Part shown: positions 20,526-29,138 of the stretch, piece by piece
How positions within the stretch are numbered: position 1 is the first letter of the stretch
Layout of the letters: every line of letters begins with the position of its first letter
Assembly: GCF_019972115.1 (NCBI RefSeq)
Contig: NZ_BPFJ01000003.1
Span: forward strand, 372,001 to 436,000
DNA from: Sulfurovum sp. TSL6
GTDB taxonomy: Bacteria; Campylobacterota; Campylobacteria; Campylobacterales; Sulfurovaceae
Direction: 5' to 3'
DNA length: 64,000 nucleotides
The notes under the pieces: model-generated
Database searches by the model: none
What the model was told of the DNA's origin: nothing
The model's input: only the letters and a program-made list of their open reading frames with translations
Position numbers and translations under genes: made by a program

Positions 20526-21041
20526 GTGTTGAACATTAAAGGGATCATCACGGGTATGGCATGTATCGGGTTACTCTTTTGTCCCGTATGTGGCGAAGAA
20601 ACAGTAAAAACAGCGACACTCAGTACTTTAAAAAGTCAAAAACATGAAACCAGCCAAAAGATGCAAAAAAAAGACGGAACACTTAGTGTATTTGAGCAAC
20701 TGAGTTGGGAAACAGATATGAATCATGCTTTTGAACGTGCTAAAAAAGAGCATAAAAATGTGATGGTCATGGTAGAAGACAGACGGTGCAAATGGTGTAA
20801 AAATATGAAAATGGGTGCATTGTCTGATCCCAATGTACAGGATAAATTACAATCTTATATCTTGTTAAAAGTGCAAAGATCAGATAAGAAAACCGCTGGT
20901 CGTATTGAAGATTTTACCGGGGCTATTCCAAGTTTTTATTTTATGGAGCCAGATCAGGAACTGTTTGAATCTGTGGTGGGCTATTTTGCTACAGAAGATT
21001 TTTTAAGGTTTTTAACTGAAATCCAAGAAGATGAATTATGA
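20526..21041 (+). CDS. Exported thioredoxin-like protein with CKWC motif
   Basis: The 171-residue paralogue of the preceding gene has a signal peptide or lipoprotein-like N-terminus ending near residues 19-22 (FCPVCGEE), a spacer of about 35 residues, and a thioredoxin fold with Cys88 and Cys91 in DRRCKWCKN. The start is GTG at 20526, with no closer ATG. Its stop overlaps the histidine kinase start by four bases. The tandem arrangement suggests duplication. Confidence 0.8.
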   Translation: MLNIKGIITGMACIGLLFCPVCGEETVKTATLSTLKSQKHETSQKMQKKDGTLSVFEQLSWETDMNHAFERAKKEHKNVMVMVEDRRCKWCKNMKMGALSDPNVQDKLQSYILLKVQRSDKKTAGRIEDFTGAIPSFYFMEPDQELFESVVGYFATEDFLRFLTEIQEDEL

Positions 21042-22057
21042 TCTATAGACGTCCTCACTTTACAGAATATATCATGGCAAGACTTGTGACGCTGGCCGTT
21101 TTTACAGGGTTTGTCTTTAGTACGCTTTTGTATATTTTTATTCCTGAAGTGACCATTGCTTTTTCTGCTATAACGCTTTTAATATTAGGTTTCACCATAT
21201 TTATTTATGCTATCAATCGCGGTGCAAGACGTATGCAAAAAGAACTTATGCTTATCAATAAATATTTGGACAATCTTGAAAAGATAGAGAAGGTGGACTA
21301 TAAAGCACACTTTTTCACCCAAGAGTTTGAAGATCTTAATCAGAATCTTATTAAAGTACTTGACAGTGCCAAGAAACGTGAAGATATCAAGCAGCGTTAT
21401 ACTGCAAAATTGAAGCTTAAAAATCGCCAGCGTGCAGATATGATCTCAGCGATCGCCCATGAGTTTCGCAACCCTATAGCTTCTATTATGGGATACGCAC
21501 AGACATTGGAAGAAGATAAAGAAATTCCTCAGGCATTGCAAGAAAAATTTTTAAGTAAGATATATAACAATGGTGTCAAAATAGAAGCACTCCTCAGCAG
21601 ACTAGTTCTGTGGAATCAATTTGAGAGTGGTGAAGCCACACTGCATCCAAGTGAGTTCGATCTCTATACACTGGCACAAGAAGTCACCACATCTTTGGAA
21701 GAGAAGTACCCTCAAAGAGAGATCGTATTAGAAGGGAATAGTCATATGGTTGAAGCGGACCGCACACTTTTGGAAATCGTACTCAAAAACTTGATAGAAA
21801 ATGCACTGAAGTATTCCAAAGATGAAGTCGTGGTCAAGATTGATGATCGTATATCGGTGATAGATAAAGGTGCAGGTATCTCCTCTTCAGACATTAGCAA
21901 AGTCACCAAAAAGTTTTATCGTTCAGGTACACACAGCTGGGATAACTCTATGGGATTAGGGCTCTCTATCGTCAAGAGTATCCTAGCGTTACACGGTACA
22001 GAATTAGAGATCGAAAGTGAAGAAGAAAAGGGCTCTACCTTCTCTTTTCATCTTTAA
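21038..22057 (+). CDS. Sensor histidine kinase without adjacent regulator
   Basis: Two membrane helices (about residues 15-35 and 38-60) with almost no periplasmic loop, a coiled linker, a HisKA domain with phospho-acceptor His in AIAHEFRNPIASIMGY and an HATPase domain (N-box NLIENALKYS, G-boxes DKGAGIS and SMGLGLSIV). The lack of a periplasmic sensor suggests it senses a membrane or cytosolic signal. No response regulator is next to it; coupling to two exported thioredoxin-like genes by four-base overlap hints at a redox link. Confidence 0.88.
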   Translation: MIYRRPHFTEYIMARLVTLAVFTGFVFSTLLYIFIPEVTIAFSAITLLILGFTIFIYAINRGARRMQKELMLINKYLDNLEKIEKVDYKAHFFTQEFEDLNQNLIKVLDSAKKREDIKQRYTAKLKLKNRQRADMISAIAHEFRNPIASIMGYAQTLEEDKEIPQALQEKFLSKIYNNGVKIEALLSRLVLWNQFESGEATLHPSEFDLYTLAQEVTTSLEEKYPQREIVLEGNSHMVEADRTLLEIVLKNLIENALKYSKDEVVVKIDDRISVIDKGAGISSSDISKVTKKFYRSGTHSWDNSMGLGLSIVKSILALHGTELEIESEEEKGSTFSFHL

Positions 22058-22081
22058 AATTTCTCATTGATTATTAATAGT

Positions 22082-22549
22082 TTAATCCCCAACAGGTATA
22101 TACGCATACCCTTCATTCTGTTTGTCTATCAACCCTATCGTTGAAGTAGGGATGATCTTTACAAAGTCATAGATATCTTTTTTTTCTAGACCATGTTTAT
22201 GTAAGCCTACTCCGCATACTAGAAACTCAACATCATAGGTGCTGGCCAGGGTTTCAATACGTTTTCCCAGATCTTGATGTGTAGAAACCAATGCTTTGTC
22301 ATCCTTGTATTCACTGTTTGCAGGGTCTTTTAGAAAGAACCTGTAGGCACCGCCATGGATGACAACTGTCACATCTAGCTCGCGCAAGGTACTTTCATAA
22401 TGTACTTTATTTGTGACGGTAGCACTTAATATACGCAGTTCAAAATTCTTCAGATCTTTGGTAGTTAAATCATATACCACTTTGGCAGAATCCTCTTGTG
22501 CGTATAGTATGCCTAGACTTAAGAGTAGACTGCAGATAATTTTTTTCAT
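22082..22549 (-). CDS. Exported DsrE-family protein (first of three)
   Basis: The 155-residue protein has a clear signal peptide (residues 1-17, ending LYAQE) and a DsrE/DsrF/TusD-like fold with a cysteine at position 112 in EFLVCGVGLHKHG, the place of the persulfide-carrying Cys of the family. Exported DsrE proteins are often found beside sulfur-oxidation genes. It is transcribed divergently from the cache/regulator/kinase operon, and its upstream region contains the direct-repeat promoter motif described at 22577-22608. Paralogues lie at 27324 and 35517. Confidence 0.82.
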   Translation of the reverse strand: MKKIICSLLLSLGILYAQEDSAKVVYDLTTKDLKNFELRILSATVTNKVHYESTLRELDVTVVIHGGAYRFFLKDPANSEYKDDKALVSTHQDLGKRIETLASTYDVEFLVCGVGLHKHGLEKKDIYDFVKIIPTSTIGLIDKQNEGYAYIPVGD

Positions 22550-22576
22550 GTGTGTTCCTTTTAGTAAGATTAAGAT

Positions 22577-22608
22577 AGGATACCGTTATAATATAAAAAA
22601 AATGTAAA
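22577..22608 (-). promoter_or_regulatory. Direct-repeat promoter of the first dsrE gene
   Basis: On the minus strand TTTACA (22608-22603), five bases, TTTATA (22597-22592), nine bases, then TATCCT (22582-22577) as a weak -10. Half-sites are 11 bp apart, as expected for two monomers of an OmpR-class regulator. The same spacing occurs before three other units of the sulfur island. The site also overlaps the start region of the divergent regulatory operon. Confidence 0.6.
22587..22592 (+). promoter_or_regulatory. -10 box (TATAAT) of the cache/regulator/kinase operon
   Basis: Perfect TATAAT 40 bases before the ATG at 22633. The direct repeat on the other strand (22592-22608) covers the expected transcription start, which would allow autoregulation. 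Confidence 0.5.
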
Positions 22609-22632
22609 CACTAAGGAATAGGATCCAACTTT

Positions 22633-23769
22633 ATGCGTGCAAAATTAAAATCATGTACCCCTTCAAAATACATCAGTAAAATAGCGGCCTATATAACGTT
22701 TGGTGTATTGATGATTCTTTTTGTCTCGGTTTTTTTCTTTGTGAAACAAAGTAAAGAAGACAGACTCATCAGTTTGGGTGATCATATAGTCAGTGATTTT
22801 AGAGCAGGACTTGACTATGAGATGGTCGATCTGCTTTCATTGTCTTTGGCACTCTCTGAAGATGGCGAACTTAAAAATGCACTTACTGCCGAAGATGAGT
22901 CTCAAGGCTATCGCATCCTAAGTAAGATCACAGAACGGTTTAAAAAATATACACATGTAAAAACTTTGCGTATCCAAGTACTTACCCCAGATTTTTTCAT
23001 TTTCGCACGTAGTTGGGATGAAGGGTATGAAGGGATGCCCATTTGGTGGTTTAGAGATGATCTGGCTTCTTTAAATAAGAACAGCCGTCCAAAAGTAGGG
23101 ATGGAAACCGGTAGGTTACTTACTTTGAAAGCAACGATACCTATACGCAGTGGAGATAAAGTACTTGGCTACCTCGAAGTGATTAAGTTTATTGATGAGT
23201 TTACAGTGAAGTTACGTCAAAAAGGCATAGAACTTTTTGCACTGATGGATGAGGAATATCTGGAAAAAGCTGAACTGATGCGGAATTTTCCCTTGTTGAA
23301 TGGATATATTGTTTCCAATCAAAATTATAATCAACAATATATGGATAAAATAGAAATGTTAGATTGGGAAAGTTTTTTACTCAATAATTATGGATATGAA
23401 GACGGTATTCTTTATTTGCATGAACCTATGTTGAATGGAGAAGGAAAACAGATCGGTATGTACTTATTGTGTATTCCGGAGGATGCACTGAAACAACATG
23501 AAAAAACAAGCCAAAGTATGTCGATCTTCACACAGTTTTCAGATGCAGATATTAAGAATGTGGTGGATGCCTGGAAGGCTCCACATGACAGTTTTCGTAA
23601 TCATTATGACAAGGAGATCATAGGGATATTACCAAAGTTGAACGAAGAAGATAAGAAAGAACTTGAAATAGAAGCAAAACGACTACTGTATGACTATAGC
23701 AAAGATGAACTTATTGATATCATTCTGGATAATAAGCATAATGAAAAAAAGACAGGGATTGTCAAATGA
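22633..23769 (+). CDS. Membrane-anchored cache-domain sensor protein
   Basis: The 378-residue protein has one N-terminal transmembrane helix (about residues 18-38) and then a long extracytoplasmic region with double-cache character (FFIFARSWDEGYEGMPIWWFRDDLA, then LKATIPIRSGDKVLGYLEV). No second membrane helix and no kinase, methyl-accepting or cyclase domain is present, so it is a stand-alone periplasmic ligand sensor with a helical C-terminal tail. It overlaps the response regulator by four bases and is co-transcribed with a histidine kinase, forming a probable three-component system. Confidence 0.8.
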   Translation: MRAKLKSCTPSKYISKIAAYITFGVLMILFVSVFFFVKQSKEDRLISLGDHIVSDFRAGLDYEMVDLLSLSLALSEDGELKNALTAEDESQGYRILSKITERFKKYTHVKTLRIQVLTPDFFIFARSWDEGYEGMPIWWFRDDLASLNKNSRPKVGMETGRLLTLKATIPIRSGDKVLGYLEVIKFIDEFTVKLRQKGIELFALMDEEYLEKAELMRNFPLLNGYIVSNQNYNQQYMDKIEMLDWESFLLNNYGYEDGILYLHEPMLNGEGKQIGMYLLCIPEDALKQHEKTSQSMSIFTQFSDADIKNVVDAWKAPHDSFRNHYDKEIIGILPKLNEEDKKELEIEAKRLLYDYSKDELIDIILDNKHNEKKTGIVK

Positions 23770-24425
23770 AAATACTAATTTTAGAAGATGAAAGAATACT
23801 TGCGTTAAGTATGAGAGAATTTTTAGAAGAGAGTGGTTATGAGGTTGAATCTTTTACAGATTCTGATGCAGCATATGATGCTATTTATGATAATGTCTAT
23901 GATCTATTGCTTCTGGATGTGAAAGTACCTGGTGAAAAAAATGGTTTTGAGATGTTGGAGGAGTTACGTGAAGATGGCAATATAACACCGGCTATCTTCA
24001 TTACCTCGCTAACGGATATAGATGATCTAAGCCGCGGGTATGAGTGTGGTGCCTGTGATTATATACGGAAACCTTTTGACCTTGCAGAACTGAAATTACG
24101 TGTGGAGCAGGTGATGAAAGTACAATGTTTTGCTTCACCTGAAGAAAGTATAGAGTTGCCATCAGGATATAATTATGATCTCAAAAAAATGAAGCTTACT
24201 TTTAATGGTGAAACTGTATATCTTGCTAAGACAGAGACAAAGATATTAGAGCTTCTTATCAAGAAAAGAGGTTCTGTGGTGAGTTGTGAAATGTTTTGGG
24301 AAGAGGTATGGGGAGAGTGGGTAGATTCTGCCAATATTCGTGTCCAAGTAGGTAATTTGCGTAAAAAACTTGAAAAAGATTTCATAAAAAATGTACGTGG
24401 CGTAGGGTACAGCATTGATTTTTAA
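23766..24425 (+). CDS. OmpR-family response regulator of the sulfur island
   Basis: Receiver domain (residues 1-115) with acidic EDE near the start, phospho-acceptor Asp in LLLLDVKVPG and Lys in YIRKPFDL; C-terminal winged helix ending VRGVGYSIDF, the OmpR/PhoB class. Start overlaps the cache gene by four bases, and its end overlaps the kinase start. It is the best candidate to bind the TTTACA direct repeats before the porin, sox, DUF302 and dsrE genes. Confidence 0.9.
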   Translation: MKILILEDERILALSMREFLEESGYEVESFTDSDAAYDAIYDNVYDLLLLDVKVPGEKNGFEMLEELREDGNITPAIFITSLTDIDDLSRGYECGACDYIRKPFDLAELKLRVEQVMKVQCFASPEESIELPSGYNYDLKKMKLTFNGETVYLAKTETKILELLIKKRGSVVSCEMFWEEVWGEWVDSANIRVQVGNLRKKLEKDFIKNVRGVGYSIDF

Positions 24426-25560
24426 TACCCAAGAGTTTGCCCGTAAATATGCATTGTTCTATACGGGGATATTGGCTGTTTTACTGATAGCGCCATTGGT
24501 GGTCTATGTCCAATTGCTTTTACAGATAGATGAAGCCAAAGTGAAACTCTCTCTTGAGTCACAAGCAAAAAAGATCATCACTTCTATGCAGCAGTATCAA
24601 AATGAAGATCAAGTCTACCATTTCCCACGCTATAAAGAGTATAAAGCAGCACTCTATACAGATCAGTATGAAGTTGTATTTTCAAATTTAGAGTTTGAAC
24701 CTTTGTCCTTTACGGAAGGTTTTCATCAAAAAAGAAATCGTTATTATTATGTCTATCCCCTTCCTGATGCCTATTATTTTGGTGCAAACTATTTACTGGT
24801 CTCTACGGTGCATACGGCCAATAATATTTACTTTTTTGCCGCGATGATCATGATCGCTATTGTGATCGCTTTATTCATATTTTCATTTTTATTGCTTAGA
24901 AATTTTTCAAGACCTTTTGAAAAACTCAATGAACAGCTTGATAACTTTATTAAAGATTCTATGCATGAGATCAATACTCCTTTGAGTATCATTAACTTGA
25001 ATTCTGATCTTTTTGCTAGTAAATATGGTGAAAATAAATACTTGTTGCGTATGAAGTCTGCTGCAAAAACGCTTGCCACTATTTACAATGATATGGATTA
25101 TCTTGTGAAAGAGGGTAGGGTAGCGCATAAAAAGAGCGTCTTGGACTTTAGTGAATTTATTCAAAATAGAGTAGATTATTTTCAAGAAATTGCAAACCTT
25201 AAGCAGATACAACTTGATACAAATATTCTTCCCGGACTCACACATACATTTTCAAAAACGAAACTGCAGCGTATTGTTGACAATACAATTTCAAATGCGA
25301 TCAAATACAGCAATGACGACAGCCATGTTGAGATCAATGTATATACGATCGATGCACATATCGTTTTTGAAGTCATAGATTATGGTGTGGGTATAAAGGA
25401 CACCAGTAAAATATTTTCACGATATTATAGAGAGAATGAAGCCAAGGGTGGCTTTGGTATAGGATTGAATATCGTAAAGAAAATTATAGATGAAGAAGAT
25501 ATTCTTCTGGAAATCAAATCTGCATTGGGGGAAGGTGCAAGATTCCGCTATACCTTTTAG
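24415..25560 (+). CDS. Sensor histidine kinase of the sulfur island
   Basis: Two transmembrane helices (about residues 12-35 and 137-160) flank a periplasmic region of about 100 residues rich in Tyr. The DHp phospho-acceptor His lies in DSMHEINTPLSIIN, followed by an HATPase domain (N-box NTISNAIKYS, G-boxes DYGVGIK and GFGIGLNIV). The start is TTG at 24415, overlapping the regulator by 11 bases. Together with the cache protein it would sense a sulfur-related signal, which is an inference from location. Confidence 0.88.
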   Translation: MIFNTQEFARKYALFYTGILAVLLIAPLVVYVQLLLQIDEAKVKLSLESQAKKIITSMQQYQNEDQVYHFPRYKEYKAALYTDQYEVVFSNLEFEPLSFTEGFHQKRNRYYYVYPLPDAYYFGANYLLVSTVHTANNIYFFAAMIMIAIVIALFIFSFLLLRNFSRPFEKLNEQLDNFIKDSMHEINTPLSIINLNSDLFASKYGENKYLLRMKSAAKTLATIYNDMDYLVKEGRVAHKKSVLDFSEFIQNRVDYFQEIANLKQIQLDTNILPGLTHTFSKTKLQRIVDNTISNAIKYSNDDSHVEINVYTIDAHIVFEVIDYGVGIKDTSKIFSRYYRENEAKGGFGIGLNIVKKIIDEEDILLEIKSALGEGARFRYTF

Positions 25561-25836
25561 ACTATCTCTCCTATTATATATTTATTATATTAAAAATATA
25601 TTAATATATAAATTAAAATTATAATAAATTTATTAATATAATTAAATATATTACATATACGAATAATATAGACCGATGAAGCCAAATTTTCTTTTTAGAT
25701 AACCAAAAACACTGTTATACTGGCCATTAATGATGAAAAACATTTTATTTTATTTGATTCATTTTTGGAAAAAATACGATTTTTATTATCATTTTTCCAT
25801 GATATAAATATATTTTATACTAAATAATAAGTTATT
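25561..25836. other. Extremely AT-rich spacer before the porin gene
   Basis: This is the first part of a 337-bp gene-free stretch. From 25573 to about 25670 it is almost purely A and T, with repeated TATTAT/ATTAATATA units, no coding potential and no clear hairpin terminator. Such DNA is likely to be bent or easily melted. The rest of the gap holds the direct-repeat promoter. Confidence 0.6.
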
Positions 25837-25868
25837 TTTACACTTTATTTATACTTCCTAGATACTAT
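25837..25868 (+). promoter_or_regulatory. Direct-repeat promoter of the porin-dsrE operon
   Basis: TTTACA (25837-25842), five bases, TTTATA (25848-25853), nine bases, TACTAT (25863-25868) as -10. Spacing is identical to the motifs before soxX, the DUF302 gene and the first dsrE gene. The ribosome site AAAAAGGACAGG follows just before the ATG. Confidence 0.65.
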
Positions 25869-25897
25869 ATTTCTTGAAATTATAAAAAGGACAGGAA

Positions 25898-27310
25898 ATG
25901 ATTCAAGGAAAAACAAGTGTTTCAAAACGATCTATATTGAAATTTGCTTTGGTCGCACCACTATTATTTAGTGGGGTGGAAGTGAATGCAGCAAACTGGC
26001 TAATGCTTCAAGGTACACAACCAGATATGGTAGCCCCCAAAGGGGTGAAAGTGCCCTATAGAAGCAAGATGCCAAAAGTATGGGGTTTTATTCAAGCCAA
26101 CTACAAGGAAGATTTTGGGGATGTATTTGTAGCGCCAGATGGTAAAAATAAAACACCATTTTCATACCTTAATCCAAATCTAGAAGATCAGAAAGGGTTT
26201 AATGTATTTAGAGCACGACTGGCACTTAGAGGAATGGCTGATAGTGAGAACCTTGTTAACTATTTCTTTATGACAGAATTTGGGAACAGTGCCGTCAATA
26301 ATCTTGCCGGGCATGACGTGGCTACCTATTTTACAGATGCTTCTATTACACTCAAGCATATACCTGGAGCCAAGGTTCGTGTGGGGATGTTTAAGACACC
26401 CGGAAGTGAAGAAGGACTTCAAGCCGTATTCGTCTCTCCTTATATAGAATTTACCACGATGACGAATCACCATCTTCTTGAACGACAGGTCAGTGATGTT
26501 GGTGTTGCACAAACTGGTAAAGCTGCCGGAGGTGCTTCGACAACACATTATACCAGCACAAGTGTAGATAAACCGATTGCGGCATTTAGGGATTCAGGAG
26601 TACAGATATTTGACACGTTCAAACTTCAGGATGACTGGGATGTGAGCTATGCATATATGTATGGTAACGGCACAGGTGTTTCACACAGTAGCTCCAATAA
26701 GCAGGCAACACACTACGGATATCTGGCAGCTGAGAAATCATTTGGCAAAGGTAAAGGGTATTATACAGAAGCGATGAAATTTTTTGTATGGGCACAGGAT
26801 GGTAAACGTTCATTAGATTCATATGACGGAAATGTCACATATGAATCGATTGATGCTAACCGTCAACGCTATGGTATTGGGATGACATATTATCATAATG
26901 GTATACGTTTTGAAGCAGAGTATATGAAGGCAAAAGGGATGATATTTGCCGGTGCAAAAGAGGTGGATACAGATCCGAATCCTTCGGTTCAGGATTGGCA
27001 GTTTCAGTTTGCTACAGGCGATGAAAATGAAGCTGACGGTGGTTATGTGAACTTACAATATGAGATCATACCCAAAAAGTTCGAAGTATTTGGACGTTAT
27101 GACTACTGTGATCGTTTGACCAATGATATAAAGGGTGAACGTCAGTTTAAAACAACTACTCTGGGAGCATCCTATCGATACAGAGGCCCAACACGGATTG
27201 ACTTGAACTATATTATGAAAGATGCAGAAGCACCGGGCAACCCTAATGCACAAAAAGTATTAGACAATATGGGTAATCGAATTGCGGTTCAGATTACGGC
27301 AGCATTTTAA
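25898..27310 (+). CDS. Outer-membrane porin (OprO/OprP-like)
   Basis: The 470-residue protein has a signal peptide (about residues 1-32, ending VEVNAAN) and a beta-barrel pattern with alternating hydrophobic residues to a terminal Phe (QITAAF). The central region NVFRARLALRGMADSENLVNYFFMTEFGN and VRVGMFKTPGSEE resembles phosphate-selective porins of the OprO/OprP family. In this context an anion such as thiosulfate or sulfate is a plausible substrate, which is inference. It is followed after 13 bp by a dsrE gene. Confidence 0.8.
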   Translation: MIQGKTSVSKRSILKFALVAPLLFSGVEVNAANWLMLQGTQPDMVAPKGVKVPYRSKMPKVWGFIQANYKEDFGDVFVAPDGKNKTPFSYLNPNLEDQKGFNVFRARLALRGMADSENLVNYFFMTEFGNSAVNNLAGHDVATYFTDASITLKHIPGAKVRVGMFKTPGSEEGLQAVFVSPYIEFTTMTNHHLLERQVSDVGVAQTGKAAGGASTTHYTSTSVDKPIAAFRDSGVQIFDTFKLQDDWDVSYAYMYGNGTGVSHSSSNKQATHYGYLAAEKSFGKGKGYYTEAMKFFVWAQDGKRSLDSYDGNVTYESIDANRQRYGIGMTYYHNGIRFEAEYMKAKGMIFAGAKEVDTDPNPSVQDWQFQFATGDENEADGGYVNLQYEIIPKKFEVFGRYDYCDRLTNDIKGERQFKTTTLGASYRYRGPTRIDLNYIMKDAEAPGNPNAQKVLDNMGNRIAVQITAAF

Positions 27311-27323
27311 GAAAGGATAAAGA

Positions 27324-27821
27324 ATGAAACAAAAAAAAACCCTATGGATGCTTATGGCACTTATGATGACAGCTACCTTACCGGCATTAGCTAAAGAGAA
27401 GAAAGTTACAAAGATCGTTTATCAATGTGATTTCCCGGATGTAAAGCGTGTGCATCTCATGCTAAATACACTGAACAATGCGGTAAAACATTACCAAAGT
27501 ACATTAGAAGAGTATGAGATAAATGTCGTAGCCCTTGGTCCCTGTCTGCAATATGTGATGAAGGACTTTAAAGATACGGGATTTGAGAAAAAGCCTTATA
27601 TTGAGCATGGTGGACCTGCAGGAAATGGTACTTCGGGACGTATTAAGAGTTTACTCATGACAGCAGGTGACAATATGAAAATTATCGCATGCCAGAATAC
27701 CATGAAGAAGAAAAATGTTAAAGAAGAACAAATGGAAGATTATGCAGAACTAACTCCAGGAGGGATTATTAAAATCATTGATCTTCAGAAAGAGGGAGCT
27801 TCATATATTAAAATAATGTAA
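27324..27821 (+). CDS. Exported DsrE-family protein (second of three)
   Basis: Signal peptide (residues 1-23, ending ALAKEK) and a DsrE-like fold of about 140 residues. The conserved position is Cys123 in KIIACQNTMKKK; extra cysteines at 35 and 74. It is co-transcribed with the porin from a direct-repeat promoter and followed by a hairpin terminator. A role as periplasmic sulfur carrier or binding protein is inferred from the family. Confidence 0.82.
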   Translation: MKQKKTLWMLMALMMTATLPALAKEKKVTKIVYQCDFPDVKRVHLMLNTLNNAVKHYQSTLEEYEINVVALGPCLQYVMKDFKDTGFEKKPYIEHGGPAGNGTSGRIKSLLMTAGDNMKIIACQNTMKKKNVKEEQMEDYAELTPGGIIKIIDLQKEGASYIKIM

Positions 27822-27837
27822 TACTTCTTACTGTAAG

Positions 27838-27868
27838 CATAAACAGGTCAAAGCTGTTTATGTTTTGA
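27838..27868 (+). terminator. Hairpin terminator after porin-dsrE
   Basis: CATAAACAG (27838-27846) and CTGTTTATG (27854-27862) are perfect 9-bp arms around GTCAAAG, followed by TTTTGACCTT. It separates the porin-dsrE unit from soxXYZAB. Confidence 0.75.
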
Positions 27869-28006
27869 CCTTATCTCCAAAACATTATTTAAATCATGAT
27901 TTATAGAGCATTCTCATAAAGTGGTTGTTATCTTTCTTATGAAAAATATTAGCCTTTATAATAATACTTTTTGATTATAAAAGATAATGAAAATATTTTT
28001 ATAAAA

Positions 28007-28038
28007 TTTACACTTTCTTTACATTCCTTAGTTATGAT
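28007..28038 (+). promoter_or_regulatory. Direct-repeat promoter of soxXYZAB
   Basis: TTTACA (28007-28012), five bases, TTTACA (28018-28023), nine bases, TATGAT (28033-28038) as -10. The second half-site takes the place of a -35 box, the layout of class II activation by PhoB/OmpR regulators. The best-preserved copy of the four motifs, with two identical half-sites. Confidence 0.7.
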
Positions 28039-28071
28039 ACTTCCTGAAAAAACAAATTAAAAGGAGTATGA

Positions 28072-28647
28072 ATGCATACAAAGATCAAATGTTTTGCCTA
28101 TGCAACATTGTTTTTATCAGCTTCAGCATCACTATGTGCTGTGGATTTGACAAAAGCATATGATATGCCAGATGCAACAAAGATGATAGAGAAGGATCTA
28201 TTCCCGGCAGCTAAAAAGTACACAATGCCAAAGAGCTGCGATCTCACAGATGCGAATGCAATTGCTAGAGGGAAATTTATGTTCCATAATCTCAATGGAA
28301 AAAAAGCAAAAGCAAATCCACCAGCAGGGTTGGCTAAGTTTGTTGAGAAAAAAGGTAAAGACGGTAAAGTAACAAAAAAGCCAAAACAGTATGGTAACTG
28401 TGTAGCATGTCATGACATTGAAGGTGCAAAAGGTGCAGGAAACATCGGTCCTAGTCTTACAGGATACAAGGAAATGTTCTTGGATACAAAAGTAAGAGAT
28501 GCACAATTTGTTTATCAAAAAATTGCAGATCCTAGAGTGGACAATGCAAATACACATATGACGGTTAATCTTACTACAGGACTCTTTAATGAGCAAGAGA
28601 TTTGTGATTATACTGCGTACGTTGTATCGGAAAAAAAGAAAAAGTAA
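28072..28647 (+). CDS. soxX: Thiosulfate-oxidising c-type cytochrome SoxX
   Basis: Periplasmic monohaem cytochrome, partner of SoxA, that attaches thiosulfate to the SoxY cysteine and takes up the electrons. A signal peptide (residues 1-23, ending LCAVD) precedes a single haem site CVACH (110-114) followed by GNIGPSLTGYKE; a candidate axial Met is in NTHMTVNLT. First gene of soxXYZAB, with AAGGAG before the ATG and a direct-repeat promoter. A lysine-rich stretch ends the protein. Confidence 0.9.
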   Translation: MHTKIKCFAYATLFLSASASLCAVDLTKAYDMPDATKMIEKDLFPAAKKYTMPKSCDLTDANAIARGKFMFHNLNGKKAKANPPAGLAKFVEKKGKDGKVTKKPKQYGNCVACHDIEGAKGAGNIGPSLTGYKEMFLDTKVRDAQFVYQKIADPRVDNANTHMTVNLTTGLFNEQEICDYTAYVVSEKKKK

Positions 28648-28660
28648 AGGAAAATAAAGA

Positions 28661-29128
28661 ATGGAAAGAAGAAATTTTATAAAAAGTATCTGTGCAGCAT
28701 CAGCTGTAGCAGCGACAGTGACACCTTCAGCACTACTTGCGAAAGAAGCACCAAAGGGTGGAAATATATTGAGTTATGATGCTGCTGTAGCAGCTATTAC
28801 AGGTGGGAAAGCGGTAGCAGACAGCGATAAAGTGAAGTTGACAGTACCTGAAATCGCAGAGAATGGTGCCGTTGTACCTGTAAAGGTTGAAGTAGATAAT
28901 CCTATGGAAGAAAGTAATTATGTAAAAGCGATCCATGTACTGAGTACTAAAAATGGTAATGCAAGATGTGCAGATGTCATGCTTACACCACTGAATGGAA
29001 AAGGATATTTTGCAACAAGAGTAAAATTGGGCGGAACACAAGATGTTGTTGCATTGGTAGAGCTTAGCGATGGTACTTTTATGAAATCAGCGAAAAGTGT
29101 TAAAGTAACTATCGGTGGATGTGGTTGA
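28661..29128 (+). CDS. soxY: Sulfur-carrier protein SoxY
   Basis: The C-terminal GGCG (Cys154) is the swinging arm that carries sulfur intermediates in the Sox pathway. The N-terminus has a twin-arginine-type signal (ERRNFIKS then a hydrophobic run to about residue 28), so SoxY is exported folded, probably with SoxZ. The middle (NYVKAIHVLSTKNGNARCADVML) matches SoxY. Thirteen bases after soxX, 108 bases before soxZ. Confidence 0.95.
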   Translation: MERRNFIKSICAASAVAATVTPSALLAKEAPKGGNILSYDAAVAAITGGKAVADSDKVKLTVPEIAENGAVVPVKVEVDNPMEESNYVKAIHVLSTKNGNARCADVMLTPLNGKGYFATRVKLGGTQDVVALVELSDGTFMKSAKSVKVTIGGCG

Positions 29129-29138
29129 TGATATCAAG

